62,654 nucleotides of DNA from Chthonomonadales bacterium (GTDB lineage: Bacteria > Armatimonadota > Chthonomonadetes > Chthonomonadales > CAJBBX01). The DNA lies in assembly GCA_027459625.1 (NCBI GenBank), contig DAIDHP010000022.1, forward strand, positions 1-62,654, written 5' to 3'. Shown piece after piece: positions 1-7,568 of the stretch. The notes below the pieces were generated by a model. The model was given only the letters and a program-made list of their open reading frames with translations, was not told the DNA's origin and searched no databases. Within the stretch, counting starts at the first letter, position 1; each line of letters begins with the position of its first letter. The position numbers were made by a program, and so were the translations under genes.

Positions 1-493
1 GTTTCAATTCCACGCTGGTTCTATTAGAAGTACAGATAGGAGAATGAAAATGAGAGGATTTATGAGGTTTCAATTCCACGCTGGTTCTATTAGAAGTGAA
101 AGGAGAAAAAAATGCACGCTGGAACGGCGAGGTTTCAATTCCACGCTGGTTCTATTAGAAGTGGAACAGAGCTCTCGCACTTGGAAAAATGTTCAGTTTC
201 AATTCCACGCTGGTTCTATTAGAAGTAAAACTTCGTATTTCGTATTCCTGCCAATCCCGCAAGTTTCAATTCCACGCTGGTTCTATTAGAAGTTAATTAC
301 GATTCGATCACCAACACGCAATCCATGGGTTTCAATTCCACGCTGGTTCTATTAGAAGTGGCCTCCGAATTGCGGGGATGTCCACCAATGGGGGAGTTTC
401 AATTCCACGCTGGTTCTATTAGAAGTTCGTTGGGCGATGGAGGCTCCTCCTCATCCTCCTCGTGTTTCAATTCCACGCTGGTTCTATTAGAAG
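1..493 (-). CRISPR. CRISPR array, 8 repeats and 7 spacers (open at the left edge)
   Basis: Eight identical 30-base repeats start at 1, 67, 132, 196, 263, 329, 396 and 464. On the plus strand each begins GTTTCAATTCC and ends TTCTATTAGAAG. Spacers are 34-38 bases and all differ. On the minus strand the repeat ends in GAATTGAAAC, the usual 8-base 5' handle (ATTGAAAC) left on crRNAs by Cas6, so the array is read right to left. A consensus promoter at 518-546 on the minus strand agrees. The first base after each repeat on the plus strand is T for all seven spacers but A after the leader-end repeat (position 494). The window begins exactly on a repeat, so the array may continue to the left or have been cut at a contig edge. 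Confidence 0.98.
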
Positions 494-517
494 AGCGACA
501 TCTTGAAAGACAACCTC

Positions 518-546
518 ATCATAGCCCATATCTTGAGCTTTGTCAA
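518..546 (-). promoter_or_regulatory. Leader promoter of the CRISPR array
   Basis: On the minus strand TTGACA (546-541) is followed after exactly 17 bases by TATGAT (523-518). This is a near-perfect housekeeping-sigma promoter pointing at the array. Transcription would start near 511, about 18 bases before the first repeat at 493. It fixes the array direction and marks 494 to about 600 as the leader. Confidence 0.85.
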
Positions 547-598
547 GCCATTTTGAACTTTTTTCGATAATATTGGCATGCTCTGTGCGCGATTTACC

Positions 599-639
599 CG
601 TCAACCCCCCTCGTGGAGGGTGCTCGAGGGGGGTTGACG
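599..639 (-). terminator. Perfect 15-bp inverted repeat after cas2
   Basis: Bases 599-613 (CGTCAACCCCCCTCG) are exactly complementary to 625-639, with an 11-base loop. The hairpin lies 16 bases past the cas2 stop and before the leader, so it probably ends cas1-cas2 transcription and insulates it from the array. No T-run follows in the cas2 direction, so it is not a textbook intrinsic terminator and could serve another role in the leader. Confidence 0.55.
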
Positions 640-654
640 CCGAGCGGGCATATC

Positions 655-918
655 CTAAATCATGAACCCGGGCTCCGCCTTCCGCACCCCGAGCGAACGC
701 CGATCCATCCAGCGCTCCTCGCGCATCAGGTAGATCAGCACGGAATCCTCGCTCGGATGCATGATGCTCCGCAGCCCCTTCTCCACGCTCCTCAACTGCC
801 CCTCCGTCAGCTCCCCCTCGAACACCGAGTTCTGAACCCAGTTCAGGTATTGTCTGCAGAACTTGCACGCCTTCGCCACGCGCTTTTCGCCGAAATCATA
901 CACCAGTATCGCGTACAC
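655..918 (-). CDS. cas2: CRISPR adaptation protein Cas2
   Basis: This 87-residue protein opens MYAILVYDFGEKRV, the Cas2 first strand with its conserved Asp (D8), and continues with the family's CRQYLNWVQNSVFEGEL stretch. Cas2 is a small ferredoxin-fold dimer that holds two Cas1 dimers to form the spacer-integration complex. It lies 27 bases downstream of cas1 on the same strand and ends in TAG just before the hairpin at 599-639. The length is normal for Cas2. The array and leader lie immediately downstream, the expected place for its substrate. Confidence 0.96.
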   Translation of the reverse strand: MYAILVYDFGEKRVAKACKFCRQYLNWVQNSVFEGELTEGQLRSVEKGLRSIMHPSEDSVLIYLMREERWMDRRSLGVRKAEPGFMI

Positions 919-945
919 GGTTTGCCTCCTTTCCTTAGAACCCTC

Positions 946-2166
946 TCACCACCAAGCGCGAAAGGCGGAGTATCTCTTCGAACCGCACAGATGGTGCGCC
1001 AGCTTGTGACACTCCATGCGTATCAGCGTCTGATACGACACATTGCGCTTCAATGAGGGATGGCGAATGGTGGTGTCCAGCTTCTCCTGGTACGCCTTTA
1101 CGAAAACCTTGCGGCCTGCGGGGTTCAGATAACAGATCGTGCGCTCCGCACCGTTGACGATCTCCGTGGAGAACTGGAAATGCTTCGCCTGCATTTGATT
1201 CATGTTGAGCATCGAGAATATCAGTCTGTCCACGATGAGCGGCTTGAATATCTCCGCGATATCGAAGGAGAGCGACAGCCTCCTCGCCCCCGGAACATGC
1301 AGGTAGCTGATGGAGGGGTTGAGGGGCGTGTGATGAATCTCGCCCGCGCAGGCTGCGTAAAGCATGCCGTTTCCATAGGAGATCATCGAATTCACGATGT
1401 TATCCGGCGGCCGACGAACTCTTTTCTCGAACGTCAAATCCGGATCCTTGCGAAGAATCAGGGGCCAGGAGCGGTAATAGTTTTCCCGTATGTTCCCTTC
1501 CAGTCCGCGCAGAACCTCCACGCCCTTCTCGAATCCCTCCGCGGTTGCGGGCGTCATGGATGCGACTCGGAGAGTCAGTTGGTCGATTTCCTTCAGGATG
1601 GGCGCGAAGGGATCATCCGACCTCGGCTCGCCTGCGCCGTTATCCGCGCACTCCTCCGGCGGGTTCGAGATATCCGCCATCTCCTCCTCGTCGGAGTATC
1701 CGTCGGTTCTCTTCGCGTCGGGGTCCGGCGATGTTTCGTCGAATTCGGTGTCCGTATCGTCCGCTGATGTCGGAGGGATGTTTCGAAGCGTTTTTCTTCG
1801 GTAATAAGTGATAGTTCGCCGAATGCCGTGCGCAGCGCCGAGCACGAACTCCCTGGCGATGAAAAATCGTTTCTCCGGATCGGAGTAGTGTTCCGCCTGG
1901 TTCACAACCAGCGCCCCCGCGACATGGCTCTCCCTGGGATAGTAGGTTCCCGAGTAGAAACCGTAATAGTTGAAGACATGCATGGGGATGCTCTTGCCGG
2001 AGATGAAGTTGAGGAGGTGGGTGTTAAGATCCACCTCGCCCATCACGTAGAGCTCGTCCACATCCTCCACGGGGATGGGGAGACGCTCCTCGTCGTTCTC
2101 GAAGTACAAAGTCTTGTCGTGCTGTTTCAGTCTTCCCGAGGAGAAGACATAGTAGTTTTTGGACAT
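946..2166 (-). CDS. cas1: CRISPR integrase Cas1 with a long acidic insertion
   Basis: Cas1 is the integrase that inserts new spacers at the leader-proximal repeat. The start at 2166 (MSKNYYVFSSGRL) follows a GAGGG ribosome site, whereas an upstream in-frame extension lacks Cas1 character. The N-terminal beta domain covers about residues 1-80 and the helical catalytic domain about 190-406. The expected metal-binding residues are present: E223 in LEGNIRENYY, H290 in SYLHVPG and D302 in SLSFDIAEIF. At 406 residues it is some 70 longer than typical Cas1. Most of the excess is a D/E-, P- and S-rich stretch at about residues 133-187, between the two domains and likely disordered. No cas4 or reverse transcriptase gene is adjacent. 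Confidence 0.96.
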   Translation of the reverse strand: MSKNYYVFSSGRLKQHDKTLYFENDEERLPIPVEDVDELYVMGEVDLNTHLLNFISGKSIPMHVFNYYGFYSGTYYPRESHVAGALVVNQAEHYSDPEKRFFIAREFVLGAAHGIRRTITYYRRKTLRNIPPTSADDTDTEFDETSPDPDAKRTDGYSDEEEMADISNPPEECADNGAGEPRSDDPFAPILKEIDQLTLRVASMTPATAEGFEKGVEVLRGLEGNIRENYYRSWPLILRKDPDLTFEKRVRRPPDNIVNSMISYGNGMLYAACAGEIHHTPLNPSISYLHVPGARRLSLSFDIAEIFKPLIVDRLIFSMLNMNQMQAKHFQFSTEIVNGAERTICYLNPAGRKVFVKAYQEKLDTTIRHPSLKRNVSYQTLIRMECHKLAHHLCGSKRYSAFRAWW

Positions 2167-2396
2167 GCGACACCCTCGTTTTTCCTCGCCCCCCCGACGG
2201 AAGATGGTTCGCTCCATCCCTTGTCGGAAGAGTGAATGCGCGCGAATGATTCGCCCCGGGATCCGGCGGGAGACAGGGTGTCTCTTCACGCCGAACGGGC
2301 GGTTTCAACGTTATTTTCGGTAACACGAGTGTGTCTTCCTCAGTCTAATTCAAAAAAACCTCTCTCTTTCTTTCCCGATGATATCGATGGAGCGTC

Positions 2397-2648
2397 TTAA
2401 AACTTTAGAGCCGTTATATTTCCTGATCCATCGATTTTCGAAATCTTCATCACCAGCATATCTCCTGTATTATAACCGCTGAGTATGATATCTTTTATTA
2501 TCCTGCCATCCGGCAGTTTTACCTGCCCGAGGCAAGTGCCGCCAGAAATGCTGACCACTTCCACGCATACTTTATCCTAGGATTTATAAACTTTCTTATT
2601 CACCACTGCAGGACGAATAATTTTCTCAGGCTTATTTACGATTTCCTA
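2397..2648 (-). pseudogene. C-terminal domain of the divergent TIGR03986-like gene beyond two in-frame amber codons
   Basis: The reading frame of the gene at 2646-4550 continues past its TAG (2648-2646) for 22 codons to a second TAG (2579-2577), then for 59 more codons to TAA (2399-2397), with no frameshift. The translated tail (for example KLPDGRIIKDIILSG and GDMLVMKISKID) resembles the beta-rich C-terminus of the paralog at 11805-13958 (LQDGKQAKV, LPLVMVQIKP). From ATG to TAA the frame is 2154 nt, the same as the intact paralog. It is either a recently decayed domain or a readthrough product. Confidence 0.7.
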
Positions 2649-4550
2649 CTCTGGGAATGGAAAAACATCCCTAGGTTTCCAGGATTTCCAGCTTTCCCCC
2701 ACAACTTCGGCGGCTGTGGGCAATATCCAGCGATCCTTCCATTGGGGATTACCTTTCTCAATGCCGACCTGCTTTGTTTGATCCGACGGTAGCGGAGAAC
2801 CGGAGTACAGCAGCAGAGACAGCGCCTTCATTCTTGCATTTTTCCACAGGGAATGTTCGCCCGGATAGATGCTGTCCACAAAGTATTGGTACGATTTCTG
2901 CAGAAGCGCTTTGCACTGTTCCTCCGGAATTCTGCCGGCATCGGGCGCAAGTCCGCGCATTCTCTGCAGCATATCCAGCAGGCAGGTCTCCGTAATGTTC
3001 ACACGCACCGACCCTAGCCCCAGGTTCTTGCCCATTCCAAAATGATGCGCCATTCCATCCGGGAGCTGAATAGAGGCATAGAGCGCGCCAAGCTCTTTAT
3101 CCGTCAGGTTTTCAAAGCGAATGCGTCCGCGGAATACAACGCCTGCGCGCAGAGGCTCGATTTTTGTCGTCACCTTTACAGATGCTTTTGGGGGCATTTC
3201 CGTATGAAGCGCCGCTTGGGCAGCTTCATGAGGCCGATGCCAGTAAAGTTTGTGCCCGCGAATTTCCGCCTGCGGTTCATTCCAATGGTATATATCATCA
3301 TTCACTTTTGACTGATCCAGATACACCTGGAAAGAGGTGGGTTTGGGGGCAGACAGTACGTCCGGAAACCGAACAGGGTTCTTCGGGTCAAGCAGCGCTT
3401 CCATTTTGGATGATTTGCACAGCGCATCCTCAAAGAATACCCTTCCGCGGACCATGGCATATTTCCGGTCGCTTTTTCCTTCCGATATTCTGCCAAAGAC
3501 CGATTGCGCCATGTCCATTTCTGGCGCATCCCCTTTGCAGGAGCGTGCAGCCACATCCGCGATAGAGTAATCGTAACGCATAGGCATCATCATATTGGCA
3601 CCGATCACAAATATTTTGCCATCCTCATCCAGCAGAGCAAATGCCGGAGAACCATTTACAAGTTTACGCGGCGCTTTAATTGTTCCAAATCGGCTGCCAT
3701 GCGCCATCCTGCCCCAATCCAGGTAATCGTCATACACATCCGCGGGGATGTCATATATTTCACAGTCGTTCTCGTCGGGTTTTATAATCGCTTGGAAGTA
3801 TTTACGCTGCTCCGCCACATCAGCGCCCGGGCCGGTTTCTGAGCACTCTTTTGCATATATCGCTGGTGGGTGTTTGCATTTACGCATCACATCCGCACCT
3901 GGAATGATCAAATAACCGTTCTTTTCACCCTGTTCCTGCCACTTCCCAATCGGAACATCAAGAACCGCATGTTTTCCGTCTCCAATTTCCACATATCCCG
4001 CCTTCTCATGCGGGAATTCACCTATTCGCCGTACGGTAAATATCTTCGGGAGATCATCGGAATAGACCAGAATAAACCCTTTTTGCGTCTTCCGTGATAC
4101 CTTCAATTTCCAGCCATTATCGCTTCGAATCAGAATGCCCGCCCGCAGGCGATCCTTTCTAAAGTTCTTATCGTAAAGTTCCTTGATATTCCCGTTCCCG
4201 GCTTTTTCGGCAAAACTTCTGTAGAACAGCCTGCGTTTGCTCACAAACTCCATCCGGCTGAGGGTCATCATTTCGAAGGTCGAACGGATCATGCCGCGCA
4301 GTCCGCTCCCGGGCAATATAAATGCTCCATCGGGACGATGAAAAAATGCGGTGGGTTGTTTTTCTATGATGTCATTGGCCCCAAGAGCCGCGCGAGTGTA
4401 AATGGGTGTGAGTGCTGCAACCTCAATATCGAACCATCCGGTATGGCGGTCCGTATAAAAGCGATCTCTTTGAGGCGGCTCTTCCCCCGGGTGGATTCGG
4501 CCGGAAAGCGGAATAAAATTATAGGGAGTAACAGCATCGTAACTATTCAT
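2646..4550 (-). CDS. TIGR03986-like CRISPR RAMP-superfamily protein, copy 1 (truncated)
   Basis: The N-terminus (TPYNFIPLSGRIHPGE, then DIEVAALTPIYTRA and ILPGSGLRGMIRSTFE) carries the RAMP/Cas7-like signature of the TIGR03986 family, found in type III-D and III-B loci and thought to belong to the crRNA-guided complex. A second G-rich RAMP block, MGKNLGLGSVRV, lies near residue 525. The ATG at 4550 is chosen for its strong GGAGGA site 7 bases upstream. The product is 634 residues. The intact paralog is 717 residues and the missing part lies in frame beyond TAG codons. It is transcribed away from the main effector operon, from a shared 301-base intergenic region. Its exact role is unknown. Confidence 0.85.
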   Translation of the reverse strand: MNSYDAVTPYNFIPLSGRIHPGEEPPQRDRFYTDRHTGWFDIEVAALTPIYTRAALGANDIIEKQPTAFFHRPDGAFILPGSGLRGMIRSTFEMMTLSRMEFVSKRRLFYRSFAEKAGNGNIKELYDKNFRKDRLRAGILIRSDNGWKLKVSRKTQKGFILVYSDDLPKIFTVRRIGEFPHEKAGYVEIGDGKHAVLDVPIGKWQEQGEKNGYLIIPGADVMRKCKHPPAIYAKECSETGPGADVAEQRKYFQAIIKPDENDCEIYDIPADVYDDYLDWGRMAHGSRFGTIKAPRKLVNGSPAFALLDEDGKIFVIGANMMMPMRYDYSIADVAARSCKGDAPEMDMAQSVFGRISEGKSDRKYAMVRGRVFFEDALCKSSKMEALLDPKNPVRFPDVLSAPKPTSFQVYLDQSKVNDDIYHWNEPQAEIRGHKLYWHRPHEAAQAALHTEMPPKASVKVTTKIEPLRAGVVFRGRIRFENLTDKELGALYASIQLPDGMAHHFGMGKNLGLGSVRVNITETCLLDMLQRMRGLAPDAGRIPEEQCKALLQKSYQYFVDSIYPGEHSLWKNARMKALSLLLYSGSPLPSDQTKQVGIEKGNPQWKDRWILPTAAEVVGESWKSWKPRDVFPFPE

Positions 4551-4643
4551 CGCAATTCCTCCTCCGGAAAGCTGGAAAAATTCCCGTGCATGCCATCTGT
4601 TCAGAATGGCGAATCGGTACACATCAAGGCAGATTTGTTTTAT

Positions 4644-4671
4644 TCTGTAACAAGTATTCCCGTTCCGTCAA
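4644..4671 (-). promoter_or_regulatory. Possible promoter of TIGR03986-like copy 1
   Basis: On the minus strand TTGACG (4671-4666) is followed after 16 bases by TACAGA (4649-4644). The -35 is good and the -10 weak. Transcription would begin about 90 bases before the ATG at 4550. Confidence 0.4.
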
Positions 4672-4745
4672 GATTTATTTATAAATATACTCACTCTGGG
4701 TTTCCATGCAACCTCCGGCGTGTTTAAATTCGGACACTCTCTATG

Positions 4746-4774
4746 TTGACATAAATCTCAAAGTGGCGTAATAT
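4746..4774 (+). promoter_or_regulatory. Promoter of the type III effector operon
   Basis: TTGACA (4746-4751), a 17-base spacer and TAATAT (4769-4774) form a near-consensus housekeeping promoter. The start would be near 4781, about 70 bases before the CARF gene. It appears to drive the six-gene operon from 4852 to 13958. Confidence 0.8.
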
Positions 4775-4851
4775 GTAAGCAACGGTCGATCATATATACC
4801 TGCAAGATTAAAAAAAACCTCATTTAATATTTTCCAGGAGAAATTAACGCA

Positions 4852-6051
4852 ATGCAAACCAAACTGTATAAGCATATGCTCTGTCTTGTGGGTGAAAATC
4901 CCCTGCCCATCTACATTGGCATTCGGCGTCTTTCCTCTCCCGATTCTGTTATCACACTGGTCTGTTCCGAAGGCGGTACGGACAGCGTTGCATATTTAAT
5001 CAAGTCTCGCGTGGCAAGAGATAACGAATCCCTTCATGAATCGCGCGAAGTCCAATACCTTCGCATCAAAGATCCCTATGATCCCGCTGCCGTAAAAGCT
5101 GTCATCGAGGGCTGGCAATGCGAAAATGGCGATGCTCTGAATATCACCGGCGGCACCAAGGTTATGTCCGCATTTGCGGTATCTGCATGGAAAGGGAAAA
5201 CGGAGGATATCTTCTATCTAGAGGACGCACGCGGCAAGATACATTATGGCAGCGGCGTTATAGAGGATATCGGGGATATGGATTTGACAGTAAAAAATCT
5301 ATGTGATCTCCATGGCATTAATCTGGTGAAATCAAAAGAGGAATTGGATATCCCTCCAACAGACGTTCTTCGCACGATCTATCATGAATTTTCCAATGAT
5401 GGAGATAGATGTCATTTCCCCTTCCAGGAATATCGAAATGTCGGATTTGCTGATTATTTGAAGAATAAGGAAATCTTTACTGATTCCATGGAACTGGTTC
5501 CTGACGAAACAAAACAGGCATGGAAACTGCCGCCTGTGCAGCCGCGCAATAAAGACGAATATATCCAGAGCCGCTGGAAACTCGCATACGATTTCTTCGC
5601 ATCTTATCAATGGTTTGAATGTCTTATCCATAACCTCATCGTGGAAACTCTGGCTTCCGCGAGCATGGGTATAACATCAGAGGAAATAGCCTTCCGTCAG
5701 CAATGCACCGTCTTAAAACAATTAACACAGAATAAATTTGATCCGTTCATGTTCGAAGGGGATATCATCCTTGTCGTGAATAACCGTCTGCGCTATGTGT
5801 CTGTAACCACATCCATATATGCGGATAGATGCAAAGAAAAGATGTTCGAAGCGATGCACCGCTCCCGCCAGATCGGCGGTGATATGGCTTCCTCCTGCGT
5901 GGTAAGCCTGGCATATCCTGAGAAAGTTGTAAATTGCCGCAAATCCATCGGGGAGGCTCCCCGGCACACGATCTATGGTCAAAACGATGTTAAGAACTGG
6001 GTAAATGGCTGTACGGATTCATTGAAAGAATTTCTCACGCGCGATTTTTGA
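4852..6051 (+). CDS. CARF-domain protein of the Card1/Can2 (DUF1887) type with an altered nuclease site
   Basis: The N-terminal half is a CARF domain that should bind cyclic oligoadenylate. Its ligand-loop signature NITGGTKVMSAFA lies at residues 97-109. The C-terminal half matches the PD-(D/E)xK nuclease layout of DUF1887 proteins such as Card1 and Can2. The site around FEGDIILVV has the Asp at D304, but the positions 14 and 16 residues on, normally Glu and Lys, are V318 and T320 (in RYVSVTTSI). Cleavage activity is therefore doubtful. No HEPN R-x4-6-H motif occurs in the C-terminal half. It is the first gene of the effector operon, directly before cas10, as expected of a cyclic-oligoadenylate effector or sensor. 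Confidence 0.85.
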   Translation: MQTKLYKHMLCLVGENPLPIYIGIRRLSSPDSVITLVCSEGGTDSVAYLIKSRVARDNESLHESREVQYLRIKDPYDPAAVKAVIEGWQCENGDALNITGGTKVMSAFAVSAWKGKTEDIFYLEDARGKIHYGSGVIEDIGDMDLTVKNLCDLHGINLVKSKEELDIPPTDVLRTIYHEFSNDGDRCHFPFQEYRNVGFADYLKNKEIFTDSMELVPDETKQAWKLPPVQPRNKDEYIQSRWKLAYDFFASYQWFECLIHNLIVETLASASMGITSEEIAFRQQCTVLKQLTQNKFDPFMFEGDIILVVNNRLRYVSVTTSIYADRCKEKMFEAMHRSRQIGGDMASSCVVSLAYPEKVVNCRKSIGEAPRHTIYGQNDVKNWVNGCTDSLKEFLTRDF

Positions 6052-6065
6052 AAAAGAGGAGGAAT

Positions 6066-7568
6066 ATGGGAACTAAATATATTGGACTGCTGGATCTATC
6101 CGGCATCCAGAATCATCTTTTTCGCGAGCCAAAGCTGCAAGCCATCGCAGGAGCATCAAAAAGTATCGAAGAAATGGGTAAAGCGGATGGCCTCTTCGTT
6201 CGCAAAGCTCGGGAAGCCGGCGCTGAGCCGATCGTCCATGCAGGCGGAAACGCCGTTTTAAGCGCCGACAGCGAAGACAAATTGAAGAATGCATTCCGCG
6301 CCATCAGCAGGGAGCTTCTGGATTCTGGCGATGGCCTGAGCATTGTGGGAACCATCCATCCCTATCAAGAGGGTCAGCTTGCAGAGAGCTACCGTCAAGC
6401 CGGACGCAGCCTGGAGCGACGAAAATTCACCCAGGCACGGAATACGGATTTTATTTTTGCGGGAATGAAGAAGCCAGAACCCACCAATAAGAAAAACGAA
6501 AAAAACGATTATTCAAAGACATCTCCCGGGGAATGCGTGGAACCCACCGAAACGAAATATCTCATAGCCGATGGATACTGGGAATTAAAGGGACGCGATA
6601 AACCGGTCAAAGAGAAAACCGATTTGATGGCGGTAGTAAGTGTGGACGGCCTCGGGATGGGGCAGCGCTTGATCAAGTGGATAAATGGTTCGACAAACTC
6701 CACCGATGACCAATTCAAGAAAGAATTCGCAGCATGGTCAGGTTATCTGAAGGATCGCTGGGATAATGCCTGGCATGCTTGCCTGGATGAGCTTAAAGAG
6801 GATGTTTTTCCAATTGATGGGGATATTCGCCGCTATGAGCATCCAAATCAAGCGGGCCGTTACATTCAGTTAAAAAAAACGAAAGATGGCGGACATTTCT
6901 ACCCCGTCCGAAAGATCTATCAGGGCGGAGATGATCTCAGCTTTCTCTGCGATGCACGCATTGCCCTTTCCTTCACGGCAGCTCTCATTCGTCACCTGGA
7001 GGAAAGCGGAACCCCATCGGCGGATGTACCTGAACTCTTCCATAATATCACCGTCAGCGCAGGGATCGTTTTCGTGGATGAGCATTTTCCATTTTCCCGC
7101 GCAGTCGCTCTTTCGGAGGAAGTACGCCAGAAAGCGAAAAAACGCTCCGCGAAAACAAAGACAACGGAATGGCTGGATATATCCCCATCCTGCATTGACT
7201 GGTGGCTCAATCGTCAGGGCGCACTGGAAAGAGAAGAGGTTCGATACTCACTTCGCCCTTATTTGATGTCCGGTGATGAAGGCTGGGAACAGTTTGAGGA
7301 AAAAGTATTGCCCGCATTCTGGGAAGTATTCGGGAAGTCCAGAAATAAGCTGAAAGACCTTCTTGGCGCAGCGGAGCAGAACAAGCATGCGGTGGAACGA
7401 ATGCTGACAATGCGTCCGATTGATAAAATAAACGAACTGAAGAATGCCATGCCGGATAGATTCAGAAAAGACACTCTCTTCTCAGATGATGGGAGCTTTT
7501 CTCCCATCGTGGATGCAGGCGAAATATTCGATATTCACTTTCCCTATCCATCAAAGGAGACGCAATGA
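6066..7568 (+). CDS. cas10: Short Cas10-like protein with cyclase motif and no HD domain
   Basis: The start at 6066 (MGTKYIGLLDLSGIQ) sits just after AGAGGAGGA. The N-terminal palm includes IGLLDLSGIQ and HAGGNAVL (residues 58-65). The second palm starts near VSVDGLGMGQ (191-200) and carries an intact GGDD (287-290, in IYQGGDDLSFLCD). In Cas10 this motif makes cyclic oligoadenylate from ATP when the complex binds target RNA. At 500 residues the protein is much shorter than typical Cas10 (700-1000) and has no N-terminal HD nuclease, so single-strand DNA cutting is not expected. It overlaps the next gene by ATGA, implying translational coupling. Confidence 0.9.
   Translation: MGTKYIGLLDLSGIQNHLFREPKLQAIAGASKSIEEMGKADGLFVRKAREAGAEPIVHAGGNAVLSADSEDKLKNAFRAISRELLDSGDGLSIVGTIHPYQEGQLAESYRQAGRSLERRKFTQARNTDFIFAGMKKPEPTNKKNEKNDYSKTSPGECVEPTETKYLIADGYWELKGRDKPVKEKTDLMAVVSVDGLGMGQRLIKWINGSTNSTDDQFKKEFAAWSGYLKDRWDNAWHACLDELKEDVFPIDGDIRRYEHPNQAGRYIQLKKTKDGGHFYPVRKIYQGGDDLSFLCDARIALSFTAALIRHLEESGTPSADVPELFHNITVSAGIVFVDEHFPFSRAVALSEEVRQKAKKRSAKTKTTEWLDISPSCIDWWLNRQGALEREEVRYSLRPYLMSGDEGWEQFEEKVLPAFWEVFGKSRNKLKDLLGAAEQNKHAVERMLTMRPIDKINELKNAMPDRFRKDTLFSDDGSFSPIVDAGEIFDIHFPYPSKETQ

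Larger units (their letters stand above)
4551..4851. promoter_or_regulatory. Divergent control region between the two effector transcripts
   Basis: This 301-base, AT-rich region separates the minus-strand TIGR03986-like gene from the plus-strand effector operon. It holds promoter-like elements for both directions, listed separately, and a leader of about 70 bases before the CARF gene. I see no strong palindrome that would name a regulator. Confidence 0.6.

Noticed and set aside
1-493. Plus-strand transcription of the CRISPR array
   Set aside because: The repeat's crRNA handle and the leader promoter both point to the minus strand. Short plus-strand frames in the array are artefacts of repeated sequence.
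2167-2289. N-terminal extension of Cas1
   Set aside because: The frame is open to 2289, but the extra 41 residues are Arg-rich and not Cas1-like, and a good ribosome site precedes 2166.
2646-2648. Genome-wide reassignment of TAG to an amino acid
   Set aside because: Several intact genes end in TAG (cas2, ROK kinase, DUF5679-like gene, S55 gene), so TAG works as a stop here.
4852-6051. Csm6/Csx1-type HEPN ribonuclease
   Set aside because: The only R-x5-H stretch (R56 to H62) lies inside the CARF domain. The C-terminal half lacks a HEPN motif and matches the PD-(D/E)xK layout instead.
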